This document shows positions 1 to 8,504 of a DNA stretch of 64,000 bases, one piece after another. Source of the DNA: JAOAPY01 sp041492185 (lineage in GTDB: Bacteria > Acidobacteriota > Blastocatellia > Pyrinomonadales > Pyrinomonadaceae); assembly GCA_041492185.1 (NCBI GenBank), contig JBGPWL010000012.1, positions 1 through 64,000 on the forward strand, written 5' to 3'. Position 1 is the stretch's first letter. Each line of letters starts with the position of its first letter. The notes below the pieces were generated by a model, which saw only the letters and a program-made list of their open reading frames with translations, had not been told where the DNA came from and did no database searches. A program made the position numbers and the translations under genes.

Positions 1-86
1 ACTGCTTTCAGATCCCTGTCGATTGGGAAATCGATAGAGAATTAGTGAAGGATTTGGTCCGGGCCAGACTAGCCGAGCTGGATTAG
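1..86 (+). CDS. DUF1801/YdhG-like protein, C-terminal fragment
   Basis: The frame beginning at base 3 is open to the TAG at 84-86 and encodes the last 27 residues of a protein that starts left of the window. The visible tail contains IPVDWEIDRELVKDLVRARL, which resembles the end of DUF1801 (YdhG/iron-chaperone fold) proteins, where a conserved hydrophobic-Pro-hydrophobic strand is followed by a Lys/Arg-rich helix. The YdeI-type gene at 551 belongs to the same broad fold, which fits a small local cluster. Too little is visible for a firm assignment; this is inference from a short stretch. Confidence 0.4.
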   Translation, partial: CFQIPVDWEIDRELVKDLVRARLAELD

Positions 87-118
87 TCTCCCTCGAGTTT
101 TTTAGATCCACGCTAGCA

Positions 119-523
119 TTGTCTGCGTTCTTTTTTTACGTAGTGAGCATCCTGGCATTCGTCAACCAACATCCGCGGCGTATGAAGCTAGTCATTATTG
201 CCGTCTTCAGGATACCGGCGATTGGATTCCTCCTGCTCGGAGCATTCTTCCGAGGCTTTAGCCATGTTCGCCGCGATGGAGGTATTGTATTGCTCAGTGC
301 GTCAGCAGTTGCTGCGCTCGTGATCCTCTCTTTTGTTTGCGCTTGGGCGTCACCGGAGATGCGCAAGTATTTTTCCGCTGAGACATTTCGTTTCTTTAGC
401 GACATTGCATCTGGCATTGCGTGCCTTGGTCTTTATGTTCTCATTGGTTTTAGCTTACCGGAGAATCTTTGGTTGAATTACTCGAGCCGCCAAAGAAGAA
501 AAAGAAATTGTAAGCAGTTATAA
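119..523 (+). CDS. small multi-spanning membrane protein, unknown function
   Basis: An open frame of 134 residues starts at TTG 119; an ATG at 182 (protein beginning MKLVII) is an equally possible start, and neither has a clear Shine-Dalgarno. Three to four hydrophobic segments are visible (about residues 24-42, 55-77 and 92-115), and the protein ends in a strongly basic tail. I do not recognise a family. The base composition is lower in GC than the sugar operon that follows, as is that of the next gene downstream. It could be a genuine small membrane protein; the opposite-strand frame across it looks like a shadow. Confidence 0.4.
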   Translation: MSAFFFYVVSILAFVNQHPRRMKLVIIAVFRIPAIGFLLLGAFFRGFSHVRRDGGIVLLSASAVAALVILSFVCAWASPEMRKYFSAETFRFFSDIASGIACLGLYVLIGFSLPENLWLNYSSRQRRKRNCKQL

Positions 524-550
524 GCTCACTTTATTTCAGTTAATCAATAA

Positions 551-1150
551 ATGAATAGAATGAACCCTAAGGTTGATAAATATTTAAGTAGAGCCAAGAA
601 GTGGCAGGAAGAATTGGAGAAGTTGAGAATGATCATTCTTGACTGTCAGCTGACCGAAGAATTGAAGTGGGGTGTTCCTTGTTACTCGTTTCAGAAAAGT
701 AACATCGTTTTAATACATGTGTTTAAAGAATACTGTGCGCTTTTGTTTTTCAAAGGCGCCTTGTTAAATGATGCCAATGGTATTCTAGTCCAACAAACGA
801 AGAATACGCAGGCGACGCGCCAGATTCGGTTCACCAATGTTCGAGAAATAGTTAAGATGAAACCCATCTTGAAAGCCTATATTTATGAAGCCATTGAAGT
901 AGAAAAAGCCGGTTTGAAAGTGAATTTTAAAAAGACTACGGAATTCATAATTCCTGAAGAATTTCAAAATAAATTAGATGAAATCCCTGCCTTGAAAACT
1001 GCTTTTGATGCATTGACGCCGGGACGGCAAAGAGCATACATTCTTTATTTTTCTGCACCCAAACAATCCAAAACTCGGGAGTCAAGGGTTGAAAAATGTA
1101 TGCAGCAAATTCTCAATGGAAAGGGATTAAATGATCAGTACATTCGATGA
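551..1150 (+). CDS. YdeI/OmdA-family protein (DUF1801 plus OmpD-associated C-terminus)
   Basis: A 199-residue cytosolic protein starting at ATG 551 (a second Met four codons in is possible). The N-terminal half carries the DUF1801 pattern: a helix with a KKWQ-type motif, then EELKWGVPCYSF, where a trans-acting conserved W-G-P-C/Y region is typical, and FFKGALL. The C-terminal third (IPEEFQNKLDEIPALKTAFDALTPGRQRAY) matches the OmdA/YdeI 'bacteriocin-protection' domain, which ends with RxRRIEKC-type residues, here ESRVEKCMQQI. Family function is poorly defined. The gene is visibly AT-rich with AAA/AAT/TTA codons, unlike everything to its right, which suggests acquisition, perhaps from Bacteroidota-like donors. 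Confidence 0.8.
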   Translation: MNRMNPKVDKYLSRAKKWQEELEKLRMIILDCQLTEELKWGVPCYSFQKSNIVLIHVFKEYCALLFFKGALLNDANGILVQQTKNTQATRQIRFTNVREIVKMKPILKAYIYEAIEVEKAGLKVNFKKTTEFIIPEEFQNKLDEIPALKTAFDALTPGRQRAYILYFSAPKQSKTRESRVEKCMQQILNGKGLNDQYIR

Positions 1151-1213
1151 GAAAATAAACTTTAAGACACTAGCTCACTTTGCGTTCATTCGAACTCCTT
1201 TTTGGATCGCCGG

Positions 1214-1399
1214 TCACTGCAACGTGCTGAGGGTGAATTCGACGTCTTCATTACGTCCGATCAAAACATTCATACGTTGGCCCTCCAATCGATATCTTGC
1301 GGATTGATCGGAACGGCGCGCGATGGATTCAGAAAAAGGCCGAATGCCCAGAGCTTCAAGATCGCGCGCTGCGTGCACGACCCTAAAGGTCTTCGCCAT
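1214..1399 (-). CDS. possible small ORF downstream of the AhpD-like gene
   Basis: A 61-codon frame begins 9 bases after the stop of the AhpD-like gene on the same strand and has no recognisable domain. Its sequence is hydrophilic, with a MAKTFRVVHAARDLEALG start and no signal peptide or membrane segment. Its position would suit a last gene of the sugar operon, but no clear ribosome-binding site separates it. It could equally be chance reading frame or the remnant of a gene. A second short minus-strand frame overlaps it, so coding status is unresolved. Confidence 0.2.
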   Translation of the reverse strand: MAKTFRVVHAARDLEALGIRPFSESIARRSDQSARYRLEGQRMNVLIGRNEDVEFTLSTLQ

Positions 1400-1408
1400 C
1401 TCACTCGG

Positions 1409-1975
1409 CTATTCCCTGCCCACGCCCAACGCATCCGCGACGCGATTGATGTAATTAAACCACGAGGCAATCAGCGTTATTTGGAGGATGGCCCGATCGT
1501 CAAATCCCACTGCACGAAGGCGGCCGTGATCTTGCTCCGAGATGCGCGTCGCATCGCGGGTCACTTGCGCGACATAATCGAGCATCACTCTATCCTGCTC
1601 TGAAATCGGGGCAGTCCGGTAATCCTCTTGCAGCGCCTTTACCAAATCTTCGTCTAAAGTTACGCGACGCAGAAACTCTGCGTGAGATTCGATTCAATAA
1701 TGACAGCGATTGGCGACGGACACGACCGTGGTAATCATTTCGTGTTGTCGTCTGGTTAACGGCAGATCCGGAGACATCAACGCGCCGAACGTGGAGAATG
1801 CGTGATAGAGGGCGTTGGGTATCAGACTGTGGGAAGCCACGATGCCGGATGTCTGACCATCGGGCGTGGGATGAATCGGCTCGGCATACTCGATTGGATA
1901 AAGTTCGCGCTGCGCCTCCACAGCGCGACGGACTTTCTCGTCGTCCTCGATGGAAACAGTCTTGATCCAGGTCAC
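1409..1975 (-). CDS. AhpD-like peroxidase-related selenoprotein (CxxU)
   Basis: Reading through an in-frame TGA at 1694-1696 gives one 188-residue protein, the usual length for the peroxidase-related branch of the AhpD/carboxymuconolactone decarboxylase fold. The start is GTG 1975 with GAGGGA upstream. The first part holds HSLIPNALYHAFSTFGALM and LTRRQHEMITTVVSVANRC. The TGA is residue 94, directly after C91-H-Y, so the motif is C-H-Y-U-I-E-S-H. In relatives it is the CxxC...H redox centre of alkylhydroperoxidase D-type enzymes. The second half (ISEQDRVMLDYVAQVTRDA, WFNYINRVADALGV) is a normal family C-terminus. A 17-nt hairpin follows the TGA. Selenocysteine is inferred; a nonsense mutation is the alternative. 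It is the last clear gene of the sugar operon, 68 bases after the GH31 gene. Confidence 0.82.
1667..1683 (-). promoter_or_regulatory. candidate bacterial SECIS hairpin (AhpD-like gene)
   Basis: On the coding strand ACGCAGA-GTT-TCTGCGT forms a perfect 7-bp stem (or 6 bp with a 5-nt loop) and starts 10 nt after the TGA. The loop exposes GU 18-19 nt after the TGA. The 17-nt size and about 11-nt separation match the minimal E. coli fdhF SECIS, which SelB binds. Confidence 0.7.
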
Positions 1976-2043
1976 ACAATTCCCTCGGTAGATGTTTGGT
2001 CTATCTCACCCACAGGACTTAATTCGATGAACTTCAAGAGCGA

Positions 2044-4530
2044 TCACCTGATTTCGGTCGTTCGCGCTCTTCCGTCATCTGCAACGGTAACAACTTTGGG
2101 CGTTGCGGCTGACTTGATTACAAAACTAAATTTTCTCGCGCCGGGATTGTAATTGCCCGCCGGGGCGCCAATGGTCACAAGGTAACCGGCACCTGCGCGA
2201 CTCACGGCCACGTTCGTGCGACGAAAAGCACCCTGCTGGTACGCCGGGCTGGTTCCATCGTCTTCGTAGAGCTCCGTCGCAGCCGAACCCTTGTCGTCCG
2301 GATAGATCGCAAATGTTATTGGGTCAACTCTCTTCTCACCGACGTAATTCATCGCGGGGCCAAGCGGAATAATCGCGCCGCCGCGCACAAACATCGGCAC
2401 CGTCTCGAGCGGCGCATCAACGCGAATCATCGCACCGCCTTCATACTTCTTATTCGTCCAGTAGTCATACCAGACACCTTTTGGCAGATACACCAGGCGC
2501 GCGGTTACGTCGGGTTTGACGATAGGAGCTACCAGCAAATCGCTTCCTATCATGAACTCATCGTCGAGATTGAACGTGTTCGGATCGTCCTGGTAGTTCA
2601 GCATCAGCGGTCGGAACAATGGCACACCCGTCCGGTGCGCTTCTTCCAGCGTCGTATAAAGAAACGGCAGCAACTGATAGCGCAACTTCAAATACTTGCG
2701 AATGATGTCTTCATAGTATTTCCCGAAGCGCCACGGCTCCTGATCGTACCCGTCGATCGCGTGGTGATTGCGGAAGAACGGCGCGAGAAAGGCAATCTGA
2801 TATGAACGCACCAGGAACTCTCCGTTAGCGCGACCGATGAATCCGCCCACGTCGCTGCCGACAAACGGCTCTCCGGAAAGTCCCAGCGTCGTGAACATCG
2901 GCACGTTCAGCGCCAACGACTCCCAGGTGCTGTTCGAATCGCCTGTCCACATCGTCGAGTATCGCTGGATGCCGGCGTAGCCAGCGCGCGTAATGACAAA
3001 AGGCCGGCCGTCGGGACGCAAACGCGCGAGACCTTCGTACGTGGCGCGCGCCATCAAGACCGCAAAGACGTTGCGGTTCTTCGCATGCGTCGAGTTTTCA
3101 CCTTCGTCATAACTGACAACATCAAGCTGGTTCTTGCCGGTTTGATCGATGAAGTCGGACGGCTCGTTCATGTCATTCCAGATCCCGGCAACTCCGTTGT
3201 CCGTGTACGCGCGATGAAGATCGCCCCACCAACGGCGCGCTTCCGGTAAAGTAAAATCGACGAATGCGCTGTCGCCCGGCCAGACTCTGGGAATGAAGAG
3301 TTGCCCACTCTTGCGATGCTGAAAATAGTTCCTGGCTGTTCCCTGGTCGAAGACGTAGTACCGCTGGTCGTGCGGATCCAGTTCTGGCTTAGGGGAATTG
3401 ATTTGCGCGGAGCCCGGCGCCGGTGGCTGATATTTTACGCCCGGATCGACAATCACGACTGTCTTAACACCTTGCTTGCCAAGCTTTTCAATTAGACTTT
3501 TGGGATCGGGAAAGCGTTTCGTGTCAAAAGTGAAGACGCGATAACCGTCCATGTAGTGAATGTCCAGATAAACTACGTCCAGGGGAAGATCGCGCTCGTG
3601 ATACTGGCGCACAACTTCCTCGACCACTGACTGCGGATAGTAGCTGTAGCGACATTGCTGGACGCCGAGCGCCCAAAGTGGCACTAGCGGCATGTGACCG
3701 GTAAGGTCAGCGTACCGAGAAAGGATTTTCTTAATCGAGGGGCCATAGAAAAAGTAGTAATTCATCTCGCCGCCTTCGGCGCCAAACCAGACGTGCTCCT
3801 GCGAGAGTCTTCCGAAATCGAAGTAGCTGCGATAACTATTGTCGAAGAAAATTCCGTAAGCGGCGCCCTTCTGCAATCCGATATAGAAAGGAATCGTTTG
3901 ATAGATCGGATCGCGGCCTTCGGTGTAACCAGGTGTGTCGGAATTCCAGTTCACAAAGAAACCGCGACGCTTGTCGAGCCGCGCGGCTTTCTCACCCAAG
4001 CCATAGAAGTGTTCATCGAAACCGAGCTTCTTCGCGGCGGCAACGAACATACCGGCCGCCGGGTCAAACTGAATTTTCGCAAGAGCCCCCTTCCCGTCGT
4101 ATACCATCGGCTGCTCGTCGGCGTTGATGGTTTCGTGGGTCCGCGCGTCGCGGAAAGCGATCAGCAATGGCGAGCGATTGATCACAACTTCGAGTTCGGT
4201 GGTCGCGACGGTGATCGATGGCCCTGTCTCGGTAAGACTCCACGGCGGCGTGTCCCAATCTTCTTTAGCGATAGCCCAGGAATGATCCCTCGTGGGAATT
4301 GGTTTTGTGAATGACGCGCGAACGCGAATCAAATCAGGCGCCAGTACCATCAACTGAACTTGCGAATTGTCGCGACAGTTCAGAATGATTCCTCGTTCGG
4401 TTTTCACCACCCCGGTCACCGGACCGATTTTTTCCAGGCTGGAGACATCAATCTCCTGGGCATAGCTGGCAGAAACGAGCGCCAACAAACAAAGCAGAGT
4501 TGCTGATAGTGTCCTCGTCGTAAGACTCAT
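2044..4530 (-). CDS. secreted GH31 alpha-glycosidase (alpha-glucosidase or alpha-xylosidase)
   Basis: The chosen start is the ATG at 4530, because it is followed directly by a signal peptide (LLCLLALVSASYAQ); the longer frame runs into the upstream kinase gene. The mature enzyme of about 800 residues shows an N-terminal galactose-mutarotase-like beta-sandwich and then the GH31 barrel. The nucleophile motif is WNDMNEP (Asp453) and the acid/base lies in MWTGDSNSTW (Asp531), with GSDVGGF further on. A C-terminal beta-domain ends with the typical YEDDGTSPAY. The family hydrolyses terminal alpha-linked glucose or xylose. Its place after a xylose/ribose-type ABC transporter and a ROK kinase suggests it frees the imported monosaccharide outside the cytoplasm. 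Substrate specificity cannot be read from the sequence. Confidence 0.93.
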   Translation of the reverse strand: MSLTTRTLSATLLCLLALVSASYAQEIDVSSLEKIGPVTGVVKTERGIILNCRDNSQVQLMVLAPDLIRVRASFTKPIPTRDHSWAIAKEDWDTPPWSLTETGPSITVATTELEVVINRSPLLIAFRDARTHETINADEQPMVYDGKGALAKIQFDPAAGMFVAAAKKLGFDEHFYGLGEKAARLDKRRGFFVNWNSDTPGYTEGRDPIYQTIPFYIGLQKGAAYGIFFDNSYRSYFDFGRLSQEHVWFGAEGGEMNYYFFYGPSIKKILSRYADLTGHMPLVPLWALGVQQCRYSYYPQSVVEEVVRQYHERDLPLDVVYLDIHYMDGYRVFTFDTKRFPDPKSLIEKLGKQGVKTVVIVDPGVKYQPPAPGSAQINSPKPELDPHDQRYYVFDQGTARNYFQHRKSGQLFIPRVWPGDSAFVDFTLPEARRWWGDLHRAYTDNGVAGIWNDMNEPSDFIDQTGKNQLDVVSYDEGENSTHAKNRNVFAVLMARATYEGLARLRPDGRPFVITRAGYAGIQRYSTMWTGDSNSTWESLALNVPMFTTLGLSGEPFVGSDVGGFIGRANGEFLVRSYQIAFLAPFFRNHHAIDGYDQEPWRFGKYYEDIIRKYLKLRYQLLPFLYTTLEEAHRTGVPLFRPLMLNYQDDPNTFNLDDEFMIGSDLLVAPIVKPDVTARLVYLPKGVWYDYWTNKKYEGGAMIRVDAPLETVPMFVRGGAIIPLGPAMNYVGEKRVDPITFAIYPDDKGSAATELYEDDGTSPAYQQGAFRRTNVAVSRAGAGYLVTIGAPAGNYNPGARKFSFVIKSAATPKVVTVADDGRARTTEIR

Positions 4531-4558
4531 TTCGCTTTCTAACTTTCGCGAGATTTGG

Positions 4559-5557
4559 TTAGCTCGAAGAGTCGTCGCAAAAACCCAACCTCGCCGCTCC
4601 AAGCAGTCCAGCATCGTCTCCGCATTCGGACCGCACTATTTTGACTTCTGCTGCCGGCAACGGAAACGCGTGCTCATCGACTTGATGACGCATGTCTTTT
4701 TCGAACAGTACCCAGCCGTTTGCGACCCCGCCGCCGATCACAATCATTTCCGGATTCAAAATGTTGATGAGATTTGCGAGGCCGATACCCAGATATACGC
4801 CCATGCGCCGAAAGACTTCGAGCGCAAGTTCATCGCCGTTCATCCCGGCACGGTAAACTTGTTCCGCAGTCAGACTATCGTCCGCCTGCAAAACAGAGTC
4901 GGCATAGCGTGGTCTGGCCTCGCAGGTCATGCGGACAATCGCAGTTGCCGACGCGTAGACTTCCAGGCAGCCGCGACTCCCACACTTGCAGGCAACGCCG
5001 CCAAAAGGATCGACGCACATATGGCCGATCTCGGCAGCAGAATCATTTACGCCATGCCATAGGTTCCCGTCCAGGATTATTCCGCCGCCGACTCCAGTTC
5101 CCAATGTCACGCAGACAATCGTGCGCCGCCCGCGCGCTGCGCCTTGCCACATCTCACCGACAGCCGCGGCGTTGGCGTCGTTCTCTAAAATCGCAGGCCG
5201 TCCCGTTTGGCTAGTCAGCGCCGTCGTCAGATGAAATCCGTCGAGACAAGGAAGGTTGGGCGCCTTTATCACCACGCCGCCGTTTACGTTTACCGATCCA
5301 GGAACCACAACGGATATCGCGCGTATATTCTGACCCGCAGCCGCACTCCGCTCTTCGCATTCCCGCGCGGCTGATACCAGCGCCCGTACAACCTCATCGG
5401 GCCTATCAGCCTGTGGCGTATTTTGTTTAAGACGAAAATGGATCTGTCCCTGCTGATCTACGACCGCGGCGCGCAGATGGGTGCCCCCAAGATCAGCGGC
5501 GAACACTACACCGCCATCCGGCCTTCCACTTGAAGAACTGCAATCTGAAGCCTTCAT
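4559..5557 (-). CDS. ROK-family sugar kinase (glucokinase-like)
   Basis: A 332-residue cytosolic kinase. It has the phosphate-binding motif VFAADLGGTHLRAAVVD near the N-terminus, the catalytic ENDANAAAVGE segment, the glycine-rich TLGTGVGGGII, and the ROK zinc-binding cluster CKCGSRGCLE. It has no N-terminal helix-turn-helix, so it is a kinase and not a ROK repressor. The family phosphorylates glucose, mannose, fructose or N-acetylated hexoses with ATP. It lies 55 bases after the ABC permease gene and 28 bases before the GH31 gene, in one operon, which points to phosphorylation of the sugar carried in by the transporter. The start at ATG 5557 gives a short Ser-rich leader before the first strand. 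Confidence 0.92.
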   Translation of the reverse strand: MKASDCSSSSGRPDGGVVFAADLGGTHLRAAVVDQQGQIHFRLKQNTPQADRPDEVVRALVSAARECEERSAAAGQNIRAISVVVPGSVNVNGGVVIKAPNLPCLDGFHLTTALTSQTGRPAILENDANAAAVGEMWQGAARGRRTIVCVTLGTGVGGGIILDGNLWHGVNDSAAEIGHMCVDPFGGVACKCGSRGCLEVYASATAIVRMTCEARPRYADSVLQADDSLTAEQVYRAGMNGDELALEVFRRMGVYLGIGLANLINILNPEMIVIGGGVANGWVLFEKDMRHQVDEHAFPLPAAEVKIVRSECGDDAGLLGAARLGFCDDSSS

Positions 5558-5612
5558 CTTTTTGCTTTGTGGATTGTTGTAGTTTCAATCTCTCGGCTTC
5601 GGCGCCGTCGTC

Positions 5613-6866
5613 TTAACCTCTTTTTCGGCCCGCCATGTCGAGACCAACCGCCGCGACGAGAATTGCTCCCTTAATAATGTTTTGCGAGTAGGGTGCCACG
5701 TTCCTGAGCGACATGCCATTGTCGAGACTAGCCATGATCAGGGCGCCGAGAATCGCGCCAAAGACTGTGCCGCGCCCGCCCATCAAGCTCGTGCCGCCGA
5801 TCACGCACGCGGCGATAGCGTCGAGTTCCAACAACTGACCTGCATCCGGCGACGCGCTACCCACGCGAGCGGTGTAAATGATCGACGCCACACCCGCGAG
5901 CGCCCCCATGATGCAGAAAACCGCTAGTACGTGTTTACGCAAACTTATCCCTGACAGCCGCGCTGCCTCCGGATTCCCGCCGATAGCATAAAGGTAGCGC
6001 CCAAACGTCGTGTTCTGCGTCAGAAACGCGCCGGCCAATGCGATTGTGATAAAGATAATTACCGGAATCGGAATGCCGGCATATTTGCCCGGCCCGAGTT
6101 CGTAACTATTCATCATGTAAATAAACCAGAGAACCACTGCGGAAGGAATCAGGATGCGCGCGACAGTTGGACCAGCTCCGGGAACGTTGACCCCGTGACG
6201 CTTGCGCGCGCGGTTGCGGGAAATCGTCATCCAAACGATCCAGCCGACTGCAACGACCGCGATTATCCACCCAGCCAGAGGACCAGCGTAGTCTTGTCCG
6301 ATCGACTTGAAGGCTTGTAACCGCAACGGAATGGTCGCACCTTTGCTCAAACCCAGAATGACACCGCGCCAGGCAAGCAATCCGCCCAGCGTGACAATAA
6401 AAGCTGGAATGTTAAGGTAAGCGGTCAATCCCCCTTGCAAAGCCCCAATTGCAATACCGACTGCAATCCCCGCCGCCAGCGAAGGTACGAGACTCCAACC
6501 TAACCAGCCCTGCGCGATGGCGGCGATTCCACCAGCCAGGCCCACCAGGGAACCGACAGACAGGTCGATCTGACCAGCGACGATCACCATTAGCATTCCC
6601 ACGGCCAGCACACCGGTGACTGCGGTCTGACGCATCAGATTGGAAAAGTTGCGCGGCTCGAGAAAGATTCGGTGCGTTGAGTAGTGGAAATAGATCCAGA
6701 TTGCGATCAGGGCAAAGACCATCGTGTACGCCCGGAGCGCATCCGTTGGAATCTTGAACTTGCCGATCTTTGTCTGTGGCGTTACCTCGACGTCTTTCGA
6801 GAGAAACGCCAAGTCCGAAGTGGCTGGCGGATGCTCAACGATTGGCTCACTTGCCGGCTTACTCAT
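5613..6866 (-). CDS. sugar ABC transporter permease (XylH/RbsC family)
   Basis: A 417-residue integral membrane protein with about ten hydrophobic segments. The family signature MVIVAGQIDLSVGSLVGLAGG-like stretch (IDLSVGS) sits near residue 100, and the EAA-like loop RLSGISLRKHVLAVF lies in the C-terminal half, followed by IGGTSLMGGRGTVFGAILGA. The length and an extra central cytoplasmic loop (SRNRARKRHGV) are those of xylose-type permeases, longer than RbsC. It would form a homodimeric channel energised by the double-domain ATPase encoded 51 bases upstream. The start at ATG 6866 is followed by an unusually long soluble N-terminal extension of about 45 residues. Confidence 0.92.
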   Translation of the reverse strand: MSKPASEPIVEHPPATSDLAFLSKDVEVTPQTKIGKFKIPTDALRAYTMVFALIAIWIYFHYSTHRIFLEPRNFSNLMRQTAVTGVLAVGMLMVIVAGQIDLSVGSLVGLAGGIAAIAQGWLGWSLVPSLAAGIAVGIAIGALQGGLTAYLNIPAFIVTLGGLLAWRGVILGLSKGATIPLRLQAFKSIGQDYAGPLAGWIIAVVAVGWIVWMTISRNRARKRHGVNVPGAGPTVARILIPSAVVLWFIYMMNSYELGPGKYAGIPIPVIIFITIALAGAFLTQNTTFGRYLYAIGGNPEAARLSGISLRKHVLAVFCIMGALAGVASIIYTARVGSASPDAGQLLELDAIAACVIGGTSLMGGRGTVFGAILGALIMASLDNGMSLRNVAPYSQNIIKGAILVAAVGLDMAGRKRG

Positions 6867-6917
6867 GAAAACATTCCAAAACCAGGAGAATGAGTCGGAG
6901 ACTCTTCACAAAACTAA

Positions 6918-8462
6918 TCACGCCGCGAGCTGCGCATTGCCCATTGCGCAAGACATCACCTTCTCGGGTGTCGCGGTCGCGCGCGTAAACTCGCCTGTGA
7001 CGCGGCCTTCATGCAGCACCAGCACTCGGTCAGACATTCCCAACACTTCAGGTAGCTCAGACGAAACCAATACAATCGCCAGCCCGCTCTTCGCCAACAG
7101 ATTGATCTGCGCATAGATCTCCTGCTTCGCCCCGATGTCAATGCCGCGAGTTGGTTCGTCCAAAAAAAGCACGCGCGGATTGGTTAACAACCATTTCGCC
7201 AAAACAACCTTCTGCTGGTTACCGCCGGAAAGCGTGTTCGCTATCGTAAAGACCGAAGCTGCTTTTACGCGCAGCTCTTTCATCGACCGCTCGCCCGCGG
7301 CTGCTTCCGCGTCGACATTCGTTACAAATCTTCCCGAGATGCTGCGCAGACCGGCCAGCGTCATGTTGTTGAGGATTGTCTGGTCAAGCACGAGGCCAAA
7401 GCGCTTTCGGTCTTCGGTGACAAACCCGACGCCTTGTCTAATTGCCTCGCTCGGACTAGTGATCCGGGTGCGCTTGCCTTCGATCCTGATCTCTCCGGAA
7501 ACACGACCCGCATGCGCGCCAAAAATTGCCATCAGCAGATCGCTGCGACCTGCTCCCATCAGGCCGGCAATACCGAGCACCTCGCCTTTGCGCACCGCAA
7601 AACTGACATCGTCGACCAGCTTCTTTCCCGGAACCTTTTCGTCCTCAACCGACATGTGCCGCACCGAAAATATTTCCTCACCCTGTTTGTGATCCACAGT
7701 TGGGAAGATATCGCCTACCTCGCGGCCCACCATGCCGGCGATGACCTGTGCTTCATTTAGTTCGATTGTCTGATTAGTCCCCACGGTGCGACCGTCGCGC
7801 AAGATGGTGATACGGTCACTGATGCGAAACACTTCCTCAAGCTTGTGCGAGATGTAAATCATCGCCACTCCTCGTGCACGAAGTTTATTCAGGATTGCGA
7901 ACAGAGTCTCGACCTCCGCACCCGTCAGTGCGGCCGTCGGTTCATCGAGTACGAGGATCTGGGCTTCATGCGAAAGCGCTTTGGCGATCTCCACCAATTG
8001 CTGCTGCCCGATGCCGAGATTCCGAATCGGCGTGTGAGGATCGATCGGCAAATGCAGCTCATCAAGCAATTTTCGCGCGCGGCGATAAAGTTCTTCCCAG
8101 CGTATGACGCCAAAGAATCGTGGCTCGCGACCTAGAAAAATATTCTCGCCGACGTTCATGTCCTTTACGAGCGAGAGTTCCTGAAAGATAACCGCGATGC
8201 CCGCTTGTTCAGCGTCGCGTACGCCGCTGAATCGCTGCACTTGTCCGTCAATCAGAATCTCGCCATCGTATTGTGGATAGGGATAGACCCCGCCGAGGAT
8301 TTTCATCAGGGTCGATTTGCCGGCGCCGTTCTCGCCGACCAACGCGTGCAGTTCGCCTTTGTGAAGATCGAACGAGACTCCGTCGAGCGCGCGGACTCCC
8401 GGGAAGCTCTTCGTGATCTCGCGCATTTCAAGAAACGAAACGCGGCTGCTCTTCGGTGTCAT
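6918..8462 (-). CDS. sugar ABC transporter ATPase, double NBD (XylG/RbsA/MglA family)
   Basis: A 514-residue protein with two nucleotide-binding domains. Domain 1 has Walker A GENGAGKS (43-50), the GIGQQQLVEIAKAL signature region and Walker B LVLDEPTAALT. Domain 2 has a degenerate Walker A in LMGAGRSD, a canonical LSGGNQQKVVLAKWL signature and LFLDEPTRGID. This asymmetry is normal for the carbohydrate CUT2 family, where domain 1 carries most ATP hydrolysis. It lies between the binding protein and permease genes with short gaps and is clearly part of the same transcript. The imported sugar is probably a pentose or hexose monosaccharide; the binding protein gives the best hint. Confidence 0.95.
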   Translation of the reverse strand: MTPKSSRVSFLEMREITKSFPGVRALDGVSFDLHKGELHALVGENGAGKSTLMKILGGVYPYPQYDGEILIDGQVQRFSGVRDAEQAGIAVIFQELSLVKDMNVGENIFLGREPRFFGVIRWEELYRRARKLLDELHLPIDPHTPIRNLGIGQQQLVEIAKALSHEAQILVLDEPTAALTGAEVETLFAILNKLRARGVAMIYISHKLEEVFRISDRITILRDGRTVGTNQTIELNEAQVIAGMVGREVGDIFPTVDHKQGEEIFSVRHMSVEDEKVPGKKLVDDVSFAVRKGEVLGIAGLMGAGRSDLLMAIFGAHAGRVSGEIRIEGKRTRITSPSEAIRQGVGFVTEDRKRFGLVLDQTILNNMTLAGLRSISGRFVTNVDAEAAAGERSMKELRVKAASVFTIANTLSGGNQQKVVLAKWLLTNPRVLFLDEPTRGIDIGAKQEIYAQINLLAKSGLAIVLVSSELPEVLGMSDRVLVLHEGRVTGEFTRATATPEKVMSCAMGNAQLAA

Positions 8463-8504
8463 CTAATTCTCGAGTTTCGAGTTGGGCTCGAAGTTCACCA
8501 CAGT

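Noticed and set aside
1590..1979. 129-codon minus-strand frame overlapping the AhpD-like gene
   Set aside because: Arg/Ser-rich shadow frame with no family pattern; the read-through AhpD-like frame explains the sequence.
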